Source: CAVRRZ01 sp963723745
Lineage (GTDB): Bacteria; Actinomycetota; Actinomycetes; Mycobacteriales; Geodermatophilaceae
Assembly: GCA_963723745.1 (NCBI GenBank)
Contig: CAVRRZ010000004.1
Coordinates: forward strand, 62,001 to 126,000
Reading direction: 5' to 3'
DNA length: 64,000 bases
The notes beneath the pieces were generated by a model, which saw only the letters and a program-made list of their open reading frames with translations, was not told the origin of the DNA and ran no database searches. Each line of letters opens with the position of its first letter. Within the stretch, counting starts at the first letter, position 1. The position numbers and the translations under genes are program-made. Positions 24,877-33,607 of this stretch are shown piece by piece.

Positions 24877-25284
24877 CTACGTGGTGCCTGGTCCCCCGCC
24901 GTCGGCGTCGTCCGGCGACGGCTGCTCGACCTGGGCGAACGGCGAGCCGAGCAGCTCCTTGCGCACCTGGAGCAGGTAAAGCCAGATCAGCACGAAGGCG
25001 CCGCCGAGGAACCACATCACGCCGTTGAGCAGGCCGGTCAGCAGCAGCGGCACCTGCAGGGCGGTGCCGGCCACCAGCCCCCAGGGACGCCGTTGCACGC
25101 CGCTGGCGAGGATGAGGACGACGGCGAGCACCAGGAGCAGCGTCAGGCTGAGGCCGGTGAGGCCGGGCCCGGACTGCGCGATGCCGCGGGGCACGAACAG
25201 CACGACGATGCCCTCGAGGAGCAGCACCGCCGCACCCGCTCCGCGCAGTGCGCGCGCCGCCCGCTCCGGGTCGGGCGCGGTCAC
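24877..25284 (-). CDS. DUF4233-type small membrane protein
   Basis: A 135-residue protein with four hydrophobic segments (AVLLLEGIVVLFV, LTLLLVLAVVLILASGV, GTALQVPLLLTGL, MWFLGGAFVLIWLYLL) and a Pro/Asp/Gly-rich tail. The GTG start overlaps the folC stop (GTGA). This is the place and form of the DUF4233 protein found between folC and ndk in actinobacteria. Its function is not known; it is an integral membrane protein. Confidence 0.8.
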   Translation of the reverse strand: MTAPDPERAARALRGAGAAVLLLEGIVVLFVPRGIAQSGPGLTGLSLTLLLVLAVVLILASGVQRRPWGLVAGTALQVPLLLTGLLNGVMWFLGGAFVLIWLYLLQVRKELLGSPFAQVEQPSPDDADGGGPGTT

Positions 25285-26636
25285 GCCCGTCCTCCCGTCA
25301 TGAGCGTGCGGGCCTCCCCCGCGGTGATCACGCTGCCGGTCACGAGGACACCCGACCCGCCGAGGGCATCGTCCGGACCGGCCTCGGCGAGCTCCATCGC
25401 CTCGGTGAGGGCGTCGGCCAGCCGCGGCGAGACGCTGACCCGGTCGGCGCCGAACACGTCGACGGCCAGCGCCCCCAGCTCGTCGGCGGGCATCGCGCGC
25501 GCGGAGCTGTTCTGGGTGACGACGAGCTCGGCGCAGACGTCCTCCAGCGCGGCGAGCATCCCGGACACGTCCTTGCCGCGGACGACGCCGACCACCCCGA
25601 TCAGACGGGTGAAGTCGAAGGACTCCCGGAGGGCGTCGACCGTGGCCGCCATGCCGGCCGGGTTGTGCGCGGCGTCGACCAGCACGGTCGGGCTGGTGCG
25701 CACCCGCTCCAGGCGGCCGGGCGAGCGGACGTTCGCGAACGCGGCGCGCACGGTCTCCTGCTCGATCGGCCCGGTCGTGGCGCCGGCGCCGAGAAAGGCC
25801 TCGACCGCGGCCAGGGCGAGGACCGCGTTCTGGGCCTGGTGCGCGCCGAACAGCGGCAGGAACAGCTCCTCGTACTCGCCCCCGAGGCCCTGCAGGCGCA
25901 CCTGCTGCCCACCGACGGCGACCCGGCGCTCGAGCACGCCGAACTCGGTACCCTCGCGGGCGACGGTGGCCTGACGATCCACCGCTCGGCGGACCAGCGC
26001 GTCGAGGGCCGCCGGCTGCTGGTGGGCCAGCACCGCGATGGCGTCGTCCTTGATGATCCCGGCCTTCTCGCCCGCGATCGTGCCGACGTCCGGGCCGAGG
26101 TACTCGGCGTGGTCGAGGTCGACCGGCGTGACGACGGCGATGCGGGCGTCGGCGACATTGGTCGCGTCCCAGGTGCCGCCCATGCCGACCTCGACGACGG
26201 CCACATCGACCGGGGCGTCGGCGAACGTCGCGTACGCCATGCCGACCATGACCTCGAAGAACGACAGCGGGACGTCGGAGGCCGCGTCGACCATCTGCAC
26301 GTAGGGCGCGATGTCGTCGTAGGTCTCGACGAAGCGCTCGGCGGCGACCGGCTCGCCGTCGACGACGATCCGCTCCCGCATCGACTGCAGGTGTGGGCTG
26401 GTGAAGCGGCCGACGCGCAGACCGAAACCGCGCAGCAGCTCGTCGATCATGCGCGCGGTGGTGGTCTTGCCGTTCGTGCCGGCGACCTGGATGACCGGCA
26501 TCGCGCGGTGCGGCGAACCGAGCAGGTCGACCAGCGCGGTGATCCGCGCCAGCGACGGCTCGAGCTTGCTCTCCGGCCACCGTGCCAGGAGCGCGGACTC
26601 GGCGCGGGCGAGCTCGGCGTCCTGGGGTTCCTTCAC
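25281..26636 (-). CDS. folC: Bifunctional dihydrofolate/folylpolyglutamate synthase
   Basis: A 451-residue Mur-ligase-type ATPase that adds glutamate to dihydropteroate and to folates. The ATP-binding loop VIQVAGTNGKTTTARM is at residues 47-62. The metal- and folate-binding segments VEVGMGGTWDATNVAD and TPVDLDHAEYLG follow. The C-terminal domain has VLVDAAHNPAGM. It is divergent from valS, as in many actinobacteria. Its stop overlaps the DUF4233-type start. Confidence 0.95.
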   Translation of the reverse strand: MKEPQDAELARAESALLARWPESKLEPSLARITALVDLLGSPHRAMPVIQVAGTNGKTTTARMIDELLRGFGLRVGRFTSPHLQSMRERIVVDGEPVAAERFVETYDDIAPYVQMVDAASDVPLSFFEVMVGMAYATFADAPVDVAVVEVGMGGTWDATNVADARIAVVTPVDLDHAEYLGPDVGTIAGEKAGIIKDDAIAVLAHQQPAALDALVRRAVDRQATVAREGTEFGVLERRVAVGGQQVRLQGLGGEYEELFLPLFGAHQAQNAVLALAAVEAFLGAGATTGPIEQETVRAAFANVRSPGRLERVRTSPTVLVDAAHNPAGMAATVDALRESFDFTRLIGVVGVVRGKDVSGMLAALEDVCAELVVTQNSSARAMPADELGALAVDVFGADRVSVSPRLADALTEAMELAEAGPDDALGGSGVLVTGSVITAGEARTLMTGGRA

Positions 26637-26731
26637 GGTCCCCAGGATGCCAGCCGTCCCGGAGCCGCCTGCGCCGTCCCGGGGTGACGTGGGCGGAATC
26701 GCAGTGGCATCCCCTTCTTAGGATGCGGGGC

Positions 26732-29317
26732 ATGGTTGCCGACATCTCCCGCCCGGACCCGACGGCCCCGGGGGCCCCTGCCGGCGTACCCGAGAAGCCC
26801 TCCCTCGACGGTCTCGAGGACAAGTGGATCGCCGCGTGGGCGTCCTCCGACGTCTACGCCTTCGACCGCGCGGCCGCGCTGGCCGGCCCGCGCGAGCAGA
26901 TCTGGTCCATCGACACTCCCCCGCCGACCGCGTCGGGGTCGCTGCACGTCGGTCACGTGTTCAGCTACTCCCACACCGACTTCGTGGCCCGCTACCAGCG
27001 GATGCGCGGTCGGCACGTCTACTACCCGATGGGCTGGGACGACAACGGCCTGCCCACCGAGCGGCGGGTGCAGAACTACTACGGCGTCCGGTGCGACCCG
27101 TCGCTGCACTACGACCCCGACTTCACCCCGCCGGAGAGGCCGGGCAAGGACCAGATCCCGGTCTCGCGGCGCAACTTCGTCGAGCTGTGCATGCAGCTGA
27201 CCGAGGAGGACGAGAAGGCCTTCGAGCAGCTGTGGCGGCGTGTGGGCCTGTCGGTGGACTGGTCGAACGTCTACCGGACGATCTCCGAGTCCTCCCGGGC
27301 GACCGCGCAGCGCGCCTTCCTGCGCAACCTCGCCCGCGGCGAGGCCTACGCCCAGGAGGCGCCGACACTCTGGGACGTCACCTTCCGGACCGCGGTCGCG
27401 CAGGCCGAGCTCGAGGACCGGGAGCGCCCCGGCGCCTACCACCGCGTCGCCTTCCAGGCCGCGCACGGCCCGGTGCACATCGAGACGACCCGACCGGAGC
27501 TGATCCCTGCCTGCGTCGCGCTGGTCGCGCACCCCGACGACGAGCGCTACGCCGGCCTGTTCGGCCAGACGGTGCGGACGCCGATCTTCGACGTCGAGGT
27601 GCCCGTCGTCGCGCACCGCCTCGCCGAGCCGGACAAGGGCTCAGGCATCGCGATGATCTGCACCTTCGGCGACCTCAACGACGTCACATGGTGGCGCGAG
27701 CTGCAGCTGCCCACCCGCGCGATCGTGGGCTGGGACGGCCGGCTGCTGCCCGACGCCCCGCCCGGGGTGCCCGCGCAGCCCTACGCGGAGCTGGCCGGCA
27801 AGACCGTGTTCAGCGCCCAGCAGCGGATCGTGGAGATGCTGCGCGAGTCCGGCGACCTCGACGGCAAGCCGCGGCCGATCACCCACCCGGTGAAGTTCTA
27901 CGAGAAGGGCGAGCGCCCGCTCGAGATCGTCACCACGCGTCAGTGGTACATCCGCAACGGCGGCCGGGACGCCGAGCTGCGTCAGGCGCTGGTCGAGCGC
28001 GGCCGGGAGATCCAGTGGGTGCCCGAGCACATGCGGCACCGCTACGAGAACTGGGTCGAGGGGCTCAACGGCGACTGGCTGATCAGCCGGCAGCGCTACT
28101 TCGGGGTGCCCTTCCCGGTCTGGTACCGGCTGGACCCCGCGGGTGAGCCGGACTTCGAGAACCCGATCCTGGCCTCGAACGAGTCGCTGCCGGTGGACCC
28201 GTCCGAGGACGTCCCGCCGGGCTTCTCCGAGGACCAGCGGGGCGAGCCGGGCGGCTTCATCGGCGACCCGGACGTCATGGACACCTGGGCGACGTCGTCG
28301 CTGTCGCCCCAGGTGGCCTCGGGCTGGGACACCGACCCGGAGCTGTTCGCCGCGGTGTTCCCGATGGACCAGCGACCGCAGGCGCACGACATCATCCGCA
28401 CCTGGTTGTTCTCGACCGTCGTCCGTTCGCACTTCGAGTTCGACAGCGCGCCGTGGACGCACGCGACGATCTCCGGCTTCGTGGTCGACCCCGACCGCAA
28501 GAAGATGTCGAAGTCCAAGGGCAACGTGGTCACGCCGATCGACGTCCTGGAGCGCTACGGCACCGACGCCGTGCGCTGGCGGGCCGCGGGAGCCCGTCCG
28601 GGTGCCGACTCGCCGTTCGACGAGACGCAGATGAAGGTCGGCCGGCGGCTGGCCATGAAGATCCTCAACGTCGGCAAGTTCGTGCTGGGGCTGGGCGCCT
28701 CGTCGGTGGACGTCGCGACGGCGGCCGATCGGATCACCGAGCCGATCGACCGCGGGCTGCTGACCGCGCTCGCCGCGGTGGTGGACGAGGCGACGGCGGC
28801 GATGGAGGTCTACAACTACACCCGCGCGCTCGAGGTCACCGAGACGTTCTTCTGGTCGTTCTGCGACGACTACGTGGAGCTGGTGAAGTCCCGGGCCTAC
28901 GGGACCGGACCCGCTGCGGCCTCTGCGCAGGCCACCCTGGCGCTGGCCCTGTCGGTGCAGCTGCGCCTGTTCGCGCCGGTGCTGCCCTTCGTCACCGAGG
29001 AGGTCTGGTCCTGGTGGCAGGCCGGCTCGGTGCACGGCGCCTCCTGGCCCGTCGCCGCCGAGCTGCCGCCCGGGGGCGACCCCGAGGTGGTCCGCGCCGT
29101 GGCCGCGGCCCTCGCGCTGGTGCGCAAGGCCAAGTCCGACGCGAAGGTCTCGATGCGCGCCGACGTGGCCAGCGCCGTCGTCCGGACGCCGGACGTCGTG
29201 CTGGTCGAGGCCGGACGCGCCGACCTCGTCGACGCCGGCCGGATCGCGACGCTCACCATCGAGGCCGGCGAGGGCGAGACCACCGTCGACGTGCAGCTGG
29301 CCGAACCCCCCGCCTGA
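26732..29317 (+). CDS. valS: Valine-tRNA ligase
   Basis: An 861-residue class I aminoacyl-tRNA synthetase that charges tRNA-Val. The HIGH-type motif is in PPPTASGSLHVGHVF near residues 63-77, and the KMSKS motif (KKMSKSKGNVVTP) lies near 590. Between them is the editing domain. The C-terminal tRNA-binding helical domain (YNYTRALEVTETFFWSFCDDYVELVKSR) is complete. ATG 26732 was chosen; ATG 26723 (in frame) is an alternative. There is no clear T-box. A long hairpin lies 26 bases after the stop. Confidence 0.96.
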   Translation: MVADISRPDPTAPGAPAGVPEKPSLDGLEDKWIAAWASSDVYAFDRAAALAGPREQIWSIDTPPPTASGSLHVGHVFSYSHTDFVARYQRMRGRHVYYPMGWDDNGLPTERRVQNYYGVRCDPSLHYDPDFTPPERPGKDQIPVSRRNFVELCMQLTEEDEKAFEQLWRRVGLSVDWSNVYRTISESSRATAQRAFLRNLARGEAYAQEAPTLWDVTFRTAVAQAELEDRERPGAYHRVAFQAAHGPVHIETTRPELIPACVALVAHPDDERYAGLFGQTVRTPIFDVEVPVVAHRLAEPDKGSGIAMICTFGDLNDVTWWRELQLPTRAIVGWDGRLLPDAPPGVPAQPYAELAGKTVFSAQQRIVEMLRESGDLDGKPRPITHPVKFYEKGERPLEIVTTRQWYIRNGGRDAELRQALVERGREIQWVPEHMRHRYENWVEGLNGDWLISRQRYFGVPFPVWYRLDPAGEPDFENPILASNESLPVDPSEDVPPGFSEDQRGEPGGFIGDPDVMDTWATSSLSPQVASGWDTDPELFAAVFPMDQRPQAHDIIRTWLFSTVVRSHFEFDSAPWTHATISGFVVDPDRKKMSKSKGNVVTPIDVLERYGTDAVRWRAAGARPGADSPFDETQMKVGRRLAMKILNVGKFVLGLGASSVDVATAADRITEPIDRGLLTALAAVVDEATAAMEVYNYTRALEVTETFFWSFCDDYVELVKSRAYGTGPAAASAQATLALALSVQLRLFAPVLPFVTEEVWSWWQAGSVHGASWPVAAELPPGGDPEVVRAVAAALALVRKAKSDAKVSMRADVASAVVRTPDVVLVEAGRADLVDAGRIATLTIEAGEGETTVDVQLAEPPA

Positions 29318-29342
29318 CCGCCGACCCGCCCCCGGAGTCGAT

Positions 29343-29391
29343 TGAACCGCTGAGTGCCGGAAGTCATCACCTTCTGGGACTCAGCGGTTCA
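29343..29391 (+). terminator. Hairpin terminator after valS
   Basis: Thirteen-base perfect arms TGAACCGCTGAGT / ACTCAGCGGTTCA continue inward with CCGGAAG / CTTCTGG (one G-T pair). The outer end ATTGAACCGC matches the palindrome at 30374. Confidence 0.7.
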
Positions 29392-29444
29392 GGGGTCACG
29401 TTGTCCACAAGCCCGTGAGCGACGGGGGCCGCTGACCAGCCAGG

Positions 29445-30377
29445 ATGCGTCGCATGCACGACCTTGCCGCGCTTCTCCCCCTCGGTGTCGCACCCCGGAA
29501 CGACATCTCCCTCGCGAGCAGCGCCAGCTCGGTGGCTCGATGGACGGCGGACGGCGACGTGGTGCATCTGCACCCGGGCGTCCTCGTTCTCCCGCACTTG
29601 GTGAACGACCCGGTAGCACGCGCCCGAGCGGCAACGCTGTGGGCAAAGGGGCCACTGAGTCATGTCTGGGCCGTGGCCGCCTGGGGAGCGACACCCTGGC
29701 CGGAGGGGCCGGTGCACGTGACCGTGAGCGCCGATCGCTTTCCGCGCCGCACGCAGAACGTGAAGGTGCACCGCACGACGGTGGAGATGCCGACCACCAC
29801 CGTGGAGGGCATCCCCGTCACCCACCTGGGACGCAGCCTCGTCGACGCGTGGTCGTGGGCGCACTCCCCTCGACGCAACCGGGAGGCCGGCTACGACCGT
29901 CCTCTCGTCCGGCAGGCCGTCATCGAGTGCGTCCGCGACCGGGGCCTCAGCGTTGCGGCAGTGCGGCGAGAGTCGGCGGCGCTTCGCTCGCGCCCGGGAC
30001 GCCGCGAACTGGAGCAACTTCTCGACCTGGTGGCCGGCGGCTGCGAGAGCGAGCTGGAGATCTGGGGTGTCCAGAATGTGCTGCCCGGTCCCCCGACCGC
30101 TCCGGCGTGGGTGCAGCAGCATCGGCTCACTCTGCCCGACGGGCGACGCGTGAAGCTCGACGCCGCATACCTCGACGTGCGGGTAGCGGTGGAGTTGGAC
30201 GGAGCGGCTTTCCACGGCAGCCGGTCGGCGCGGGAACGGGATCTGCGCCGCGACACCGCACTGGCGACCGCGGGGTGGATCGTCCTCAGGTTCAGTTACG
30301 CGCGTCTGATCAGCGACCCGGAGGGCTGTCGACGGGAGATCCAGGCGGTCATCCTCAGTCGTCTCGGACACCATTGA
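29445..30377 (+). CDS. DUF559-like (PD-(D/E)XK-fold) protein with AbiEi-like N-terminus
   Basis: A 310-residue protein. The N-terminal half looks like the AbiEi-type winged helix plus antitoxin-like domain (WTADGDVVHLHPGVLVLPHL, then ATLWAKGPLSHVWAVAAWG). The C-terminal third resembles the DUF559/Vsr-like nuclease fold: KLDAAYLDVRVAVELDGAAFHGS gives the D...ExD-type core, and TAGWIVLRFSYARLISDP follows. Such two-part genes occur in many copies in Geodermatophilaceae-type genomes, and their job is not known. The stop is inside the 30374 palindrome. No neighbour partner (AbiEii nucleotidyltransferase) is seen. Confidence 0.75.
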   Translation: MRRMHDLAALLPLGVAPRNDISLASSASSVARWTADGDVVHLHPGVLVLPHLVNDPVARARAATLWAKGPLSHVWAVAAWGATPWPEGPVHVTVSADRFPRRTQNVKVHRTTVEMPTTTVEGIPVTHLGRSLVDAWSWAHSPRRNREAGYDRPLVRQAVIECVRDRGLSVAAVRRESAALRSRPGRRELEQLLDLVAGGCESELEIWGVQNVLPGPPTAPAWVQQHRLTLPDGRRVKLDAAYLDVRVAVELDGAAFHGSRSARERDLRRDTALATAGWIVLRFSYARLISDPEGCRREIQAVILSRLGHH

Positions 30378-30424
30378 ACCGCACAGGCCCAGAACCACGT
30401 GGGTTCTGGGCCTGTGCGGTTCAA
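30374..30424. terminator. Perfect 23-bp palindrome between DUF559-like gene and clpX
   Basis: A perfect inverted repeat: arm 30374-30396 (TTGAACCGCACAGGCCCAGA followed by ACC), loop 30397-30401, arm 30402-30424. It contains the stop of the DUF559-like gene and lies after the clpX stop, so it can end transcripts from both convergent genes. No T tract. Confidence 0.8.
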
Positions 30425-30462
30425 CGCGTGCGCCCGCGGGCTCGCCGAGGAGCTCGGTCGGG

Positions 30463-31734
30463 CTAGGCGGACTTCTCGCGGCGCTCGCGGGTGGGCTTGC
30501 GGGGCACGATCGTCGGGTTGACGTGCTCCAGCACGACCTCCTTGGTGATCACCACGGAGGCGACGTCCTCACGGCTGGGGATGTCGTACATGACCGACTG
30601 GAGCACCTCCTCCATGATCGCGCGGAGCCCGCGGGCACCGGTGCCGCGGAGGATGGCCTGGTCGGCGATCGCCTCGAGGGCGTCGTCGGTGAACTCGAGG
30701 TCGACGCCGTCGAGCTCGAACAGTCGCCGGTACTGGCGCACCAGGGCGTTCTTCGGCTCGGTGAGGATGTTGATCAGCGCCTCGCGGTCCAGCTTCTGCA
30801 CGCTGGTGATCACCGGGAGGCGACCGATGAACTCGGGGATCATGCCGAACTTCAGCAGGTCCTCGGGCATGACCTCGGCGAAGGCGTTGGCCTCCTCGAT
30901 CTCCTTCTTGCCGCGGATCTCACCGGCGAAGCCGATGCCCTGCTTGCTGGTGCGCGACTCGATGACCTTCTCCAGGCCGGCGAACGCGCCGCCCACGATG
31001 AAAAGCACGTTCGTCGTGTCGATCTGGATGAACTCCTGGTGCGGGTGCTTGCGGCCGCCCTGCGGGGGAACCGAGGCCGTGGTGCCCTCGAGGATCTTCA
31101 GCAGCGCCTGCTGGACGCCCTCGCCGGAGACGTCGCGGGTGATCGACGGGTTCTCGCTCTTGCGGGCGATCTTGTCGACCTCGTCGATGTAGATGATGCC
31201 GGTCTCGGCGCGCTTGACGTCGTAGTCGGCGGCCTGGATCAGCTTGAGCAGGATGTTCTCGACGTCCTCACCGACGTAGCCGGCCTCGGTGAGCGCGGTG
31301 GCGTCGGCGATGGCGAACGGCACGTTGAGCATGCGGGCGAGGGTCTGCGCGAGGTGGGTCTTGCCGCACCCGGTGGGACCCATCAGCAGGATGTTGGACT
31401 TGGCCAGCTCGACCGACTCGTCACGGGCGCTGCCGCCGCCGGCCTGCACGCGCTTGTAGTGGTTGTAGACCGCCACGGAGAGCGTCCGCTTGGCCTTCTC
31501 CTGGCCGATGACGTACTGCTCCAGGAAGTCGTGGATCTCCTTGGGCTTGGGCAGCTCGTCGAACTTGAGGTCCGAGGACTCCGAGAGCTCCTCTTCGATG
31601 ATCTCGTTGCAGAGGTCGATGCACTCGTCGCAGATGTAGACCCCGGGGCCCGCGATGAGCTTCTTGACCTGCTTCTGACTCTTGCCGCAGAAGGAGCACT
31701 TGAGCAGGTCGCCGCTCTCACCGATTCGTGCCAC
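30463..31734 (-). CDS. clpX: ATP-dependent Clp protease ATPase subunit ClpX
   Basis: A 423-residue AAA+ unfoldase that feeds substrates to ClpP. The N-terminal zinc domain (CSFCGKSQ then CDECIDLC) is at residues 14-42. Walker A (GPTGCGKTHLAQ) is near 118, Walker B (IIYIDEVDKIA) near 178, with the pore loop and ClpP-contact IGF loop (SKQGIGFAGE) following. Sits downstream of clpP2 and clpP1 on the same strand, separated by about 300 bases and a hairpin. Confidence 0.97.
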   Translation of the reverse strand: MARIGESGDLLKCSFCGKSQKQVKKLIAGPGVYICDECIDLCNEIIEEELSESSDLKFDELPKPKEIHDFLEQYVIGQEKAKRTLSVAVYNHYKRVQAGGGSARDESVELAKSNILLMGPTGCGKTHLAQTLARMLNVPFAIADATALTEAGYVGEDVENILLKLIQAADYDVKRAETGIIYIDEVDKIARKSENPSITRDVSGEGVQQALLKILEGTTASVPPQGGRKHPHQEFIQIDTTNVLFIVGGAFAGLEKVIESRTSKQGIGFAGEIRGKKEIEEANAFAEVMPEDLLKFGMIPEFIGRLPVITSVQKLDREALINILTEPKNALVRQYRRLFELDGVDLEFTDDALEAIADQAILRGTGARGLRAIMEEVLQSVMYDIPSREDVASVVITKEVVLEHVNPTIVPRKPTRERREKSA

Positions 31735-32033
31735 CTGTTGACCTCCACCTCAGAACGGGTCCGGGAAGTAGACCCCGCGTGCGTCTCGTGCTGCCTTGTC
31801 CCTGCTGTCCTCGTCCGCTCCGCGAGGCTCTCCTCCCGGCGCTGACGGCCGGGGTTCGGGCGCTCGCCGACCGTACCCGCCACCTGTGATCGACAGGGTC
31901 AATGACTCACCCGGTCCGACGGCGGCACCTCATCTGTCGCCTCCGCTTCGTCCGCCCCGTCGACGGTACGGGTCGAGTGTGCGTCATGGACGCCCTCGAC
32001 CCGTACCGCTTTCGGGTCGGAGTCACCCGAGGA
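31735..32033. other. Intergenic region clpP2-clpX
   Basis: Gap of 299 bases. It carries the hairpin at 31964-32008 and presumably the clpX promoter. I see no coding sequence or RNA gene. Confidence 0.7.
31964..32008 (-). terminator. Hairpin terminator after clpP2
   Basis: Perfect 14-base arms CGGTACGGGTCGAG / CTCGACCCGTACCG separated by 17 bases, 25 bases after the clpP2 stop. It marks the end of the clpP1-clpP2 transcript, so clpX likely has its own promoter. Confidence 0.7.
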
Positions 32034-32660
32034 TCACGCCGGCAGGACGTTGAGCTTCCGGCTCTGGATCACCTCGTCGACGATCCCGTAGGCCTTGGCC
32101 TCCTCGGCGGTGAGGATCTTGTCGCGCTCGATGTCGGTGCGGACCTGGTCGAGGGTCTGGCCGGTGTGCCGGGCCAGGATCTCCTCCATCTGGGCGCGCA
32201 CGCGCTGGATCTCCGCGGCGTGGATCTCGAGGTCGGAGACCTGACCACCGGACTCGCCCGAGGGCTGGTGGATCAGCACGCGCGAGTACGGCAGCGCCAG
32301 CCGCTTGCCCGGCGTGCCGGCCGCGAGCAGGACGGCGGCGGCGGAGGCCGCCTGCCCCATGCAGACGGTCTGGATGTCGGGCCGGACGAACATCATCGTG
32401 TCGTAGATGGCCATCAGCGACGTGAACGAGCCACCGGGCGAGTTGATGTAGATCGTGATGTCGCGGTCGGGGTCGGCCGACTCCAGCGTGATCAGCTGGG
32501 CCATCACGTCGTTGGCCGAGGCGTCGTCGATCTGCACCCCGAGGAAGATGATCCGTTCCTCGAAGAGCTTGTTGTACGGGTTGGACTCCTTCATGCCGTA
32601 GCTCGTGCGCTCCACGAAGGAGGGCAGGATGTAGCGGCTGGAGGGCATCTGGAAGCTCAT
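32034..32660 (-). CDS. clpP2: Clp protease proteolytic subunit ClpP2
   Basis: A 208-residue serine protease subunit. The catalytic Ser is in GQAASAAA, the His in LIHQPSGE, and the Asp in DIERDK. The N-terminus (MSFQMPSSRYILPSFVERTSYG) is of the ClpP2 type, which docks ClpX/ClpC. It follows clpP1 with a 20-base gap. In actinobacteria the two subunits form a mixed tetradecamer. Confidence 0.95.
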   Translation of the reverse strand: MSFQMPSSRYILPSFVERTSYGMKESNPYNKLFEERIIFLGVQIDDASANDVMAQLITLESADPDRDITIYINSPGGSFTSLMAIYDTMMFVRPDIQTVCMGQAASAAAVLLAAGTPGKRLALPYSRVLIHQPSGESGGQVSDLEIHAAEIQRVRAQMEEILARHTGQTLDQVRTDIERDKILTAEEAKAYGIVDEVIQSRKLNVLPA

Positions 32661-32680
32661 CGTCGTCTGTCCTCGCGGCT

Positions 32681-33319
32681 TCAGTTGTCGGTGACCGGGT
32701 TGGCGCTGTCGGTCATGGCGGCCTTGCTGACGACGTGGTCGACGAAGCCGTACTCGAGGGCCTCCTGCGCGGTGAACCAGCGGTCGCGGTCGGAGTCCTT
32801 CTCGATCTGCTCGACGGGCTGGCCGGTGTGGAAGCTCTGCAGCTGGTTGAGCTCGTGCTTGGTCCGGCGGAACAGGTCGGCCTGGATGGCGATGTCCGAC
32901 GCGGTACCGCCGACGCCGGCCGAGGGCTGGTGCATCATGATCCGCGCGTGCGGCAGGGCGTAGCGCTTGCCCTTGGTGCCCGCGGTGAGCAGGAACTGCC
33001 CCATCGACGCGGCCAGACCCATGCCGTAGGTGGCCACGTCGCAGTCGATGAACTGCATCGTGTCGTAGATCGCCATGCCGGCCGTGACCGAGCCACCGGG
33101 CGAGTTGATGTAGAGGTGGATGTCGCGCTTGGGGTCCTCGGCGGACAGCAGCAGCATCTGGGCGGCGAGCTGGTTGGCGATGACGTCGTCGACCTGGCTG
33201 CCCAGGAAGATGATCCGCTCGCGCAGCAGGCGCTCGTAGACCGAGTCGCCGAGGTTCATCATCCCCCCGGCGCCACGCATCATCGGCGCGCTCGCCAGGT
33301 TCGGGTCGAGGGTGCTCAC
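32681..33319 (-). CDS. clpP1: Clp protease proteolytic subunit ClpP1
   Basis: A 212-residue partner of ClpP2. The catalytic Ser lies in GLAASMGQ, the His in MMHQPSAG, and the Asp in the following SDRDR segment. I chose the GTG at 33317-33319 (VSTLDPNLAS); a start further upstream to 33478 would add a Pro/Arg-rich tail with no family similarity. It is first of the clpP1-clpP2 pair, downstream of tig. Confidence 0.93.
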   Translation of the reverse strand: MSTLDPNLASAPMMRGAGGMMNLGDSVYERLLRERIIFLGSQVDDVIANQLAAQMLLLSAEDPKRDIHLYINSPGGSVTAGMAIYDTMQFIDCDVATYGMGLAASMGQFLLTAGTKGKRYALPHARIMMHQPSAGVGGTASDIAIQADLFRRTKHELNQLQSFHTGQPVEQIEKDSDRDRWFTAQEALEYGFVDHVVSKAAMTDSANPVTDN

Positions 33320-33546
33320 GGGTGGGATGACCTCCGTTGGACTGTCGTGCAGTCGGTCTCGGTGGGCGGTTGGCTCGATGGGTCCGGTGGTGCGGCCAGG
33401 CGGGCGGGACGGGGTGGTGTGCGGCGCCGACCCGGTGCTCGCCTGAGTCCTGTCGACCCTAACGCGCACCTCCGACACGGGAGTCCCGGCGCGGGCGGTG
33501 TTCGCCGTCGGCGCAGCGCCTGCGGAGGCCGCGGCGGGCCCGGACG

Positions 33547-33591
33547 CACGACGCCGTCCGCACCCCCGGGCAGGGGTGGGACGGCGTCGTG
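33547..33591 (-). terminator. Hairpin terminator after tig
   Basis: Thirteen-base arms CACGACGCCGTCC / GGACGGCGTCGTG with a further CACCCC / GGGGTG stem inside. Lies 17 bases after the tig stop. Confidence 0.75.
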
Positions 33592-33607
33592 GGAGAGCCG
33601 GCAGCGC

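Noticed and set aside
26640..26731. T-box riboswitch upstream of valS
   Set aside because: The short leader lacks the conserved T-box core and a specifier loop.
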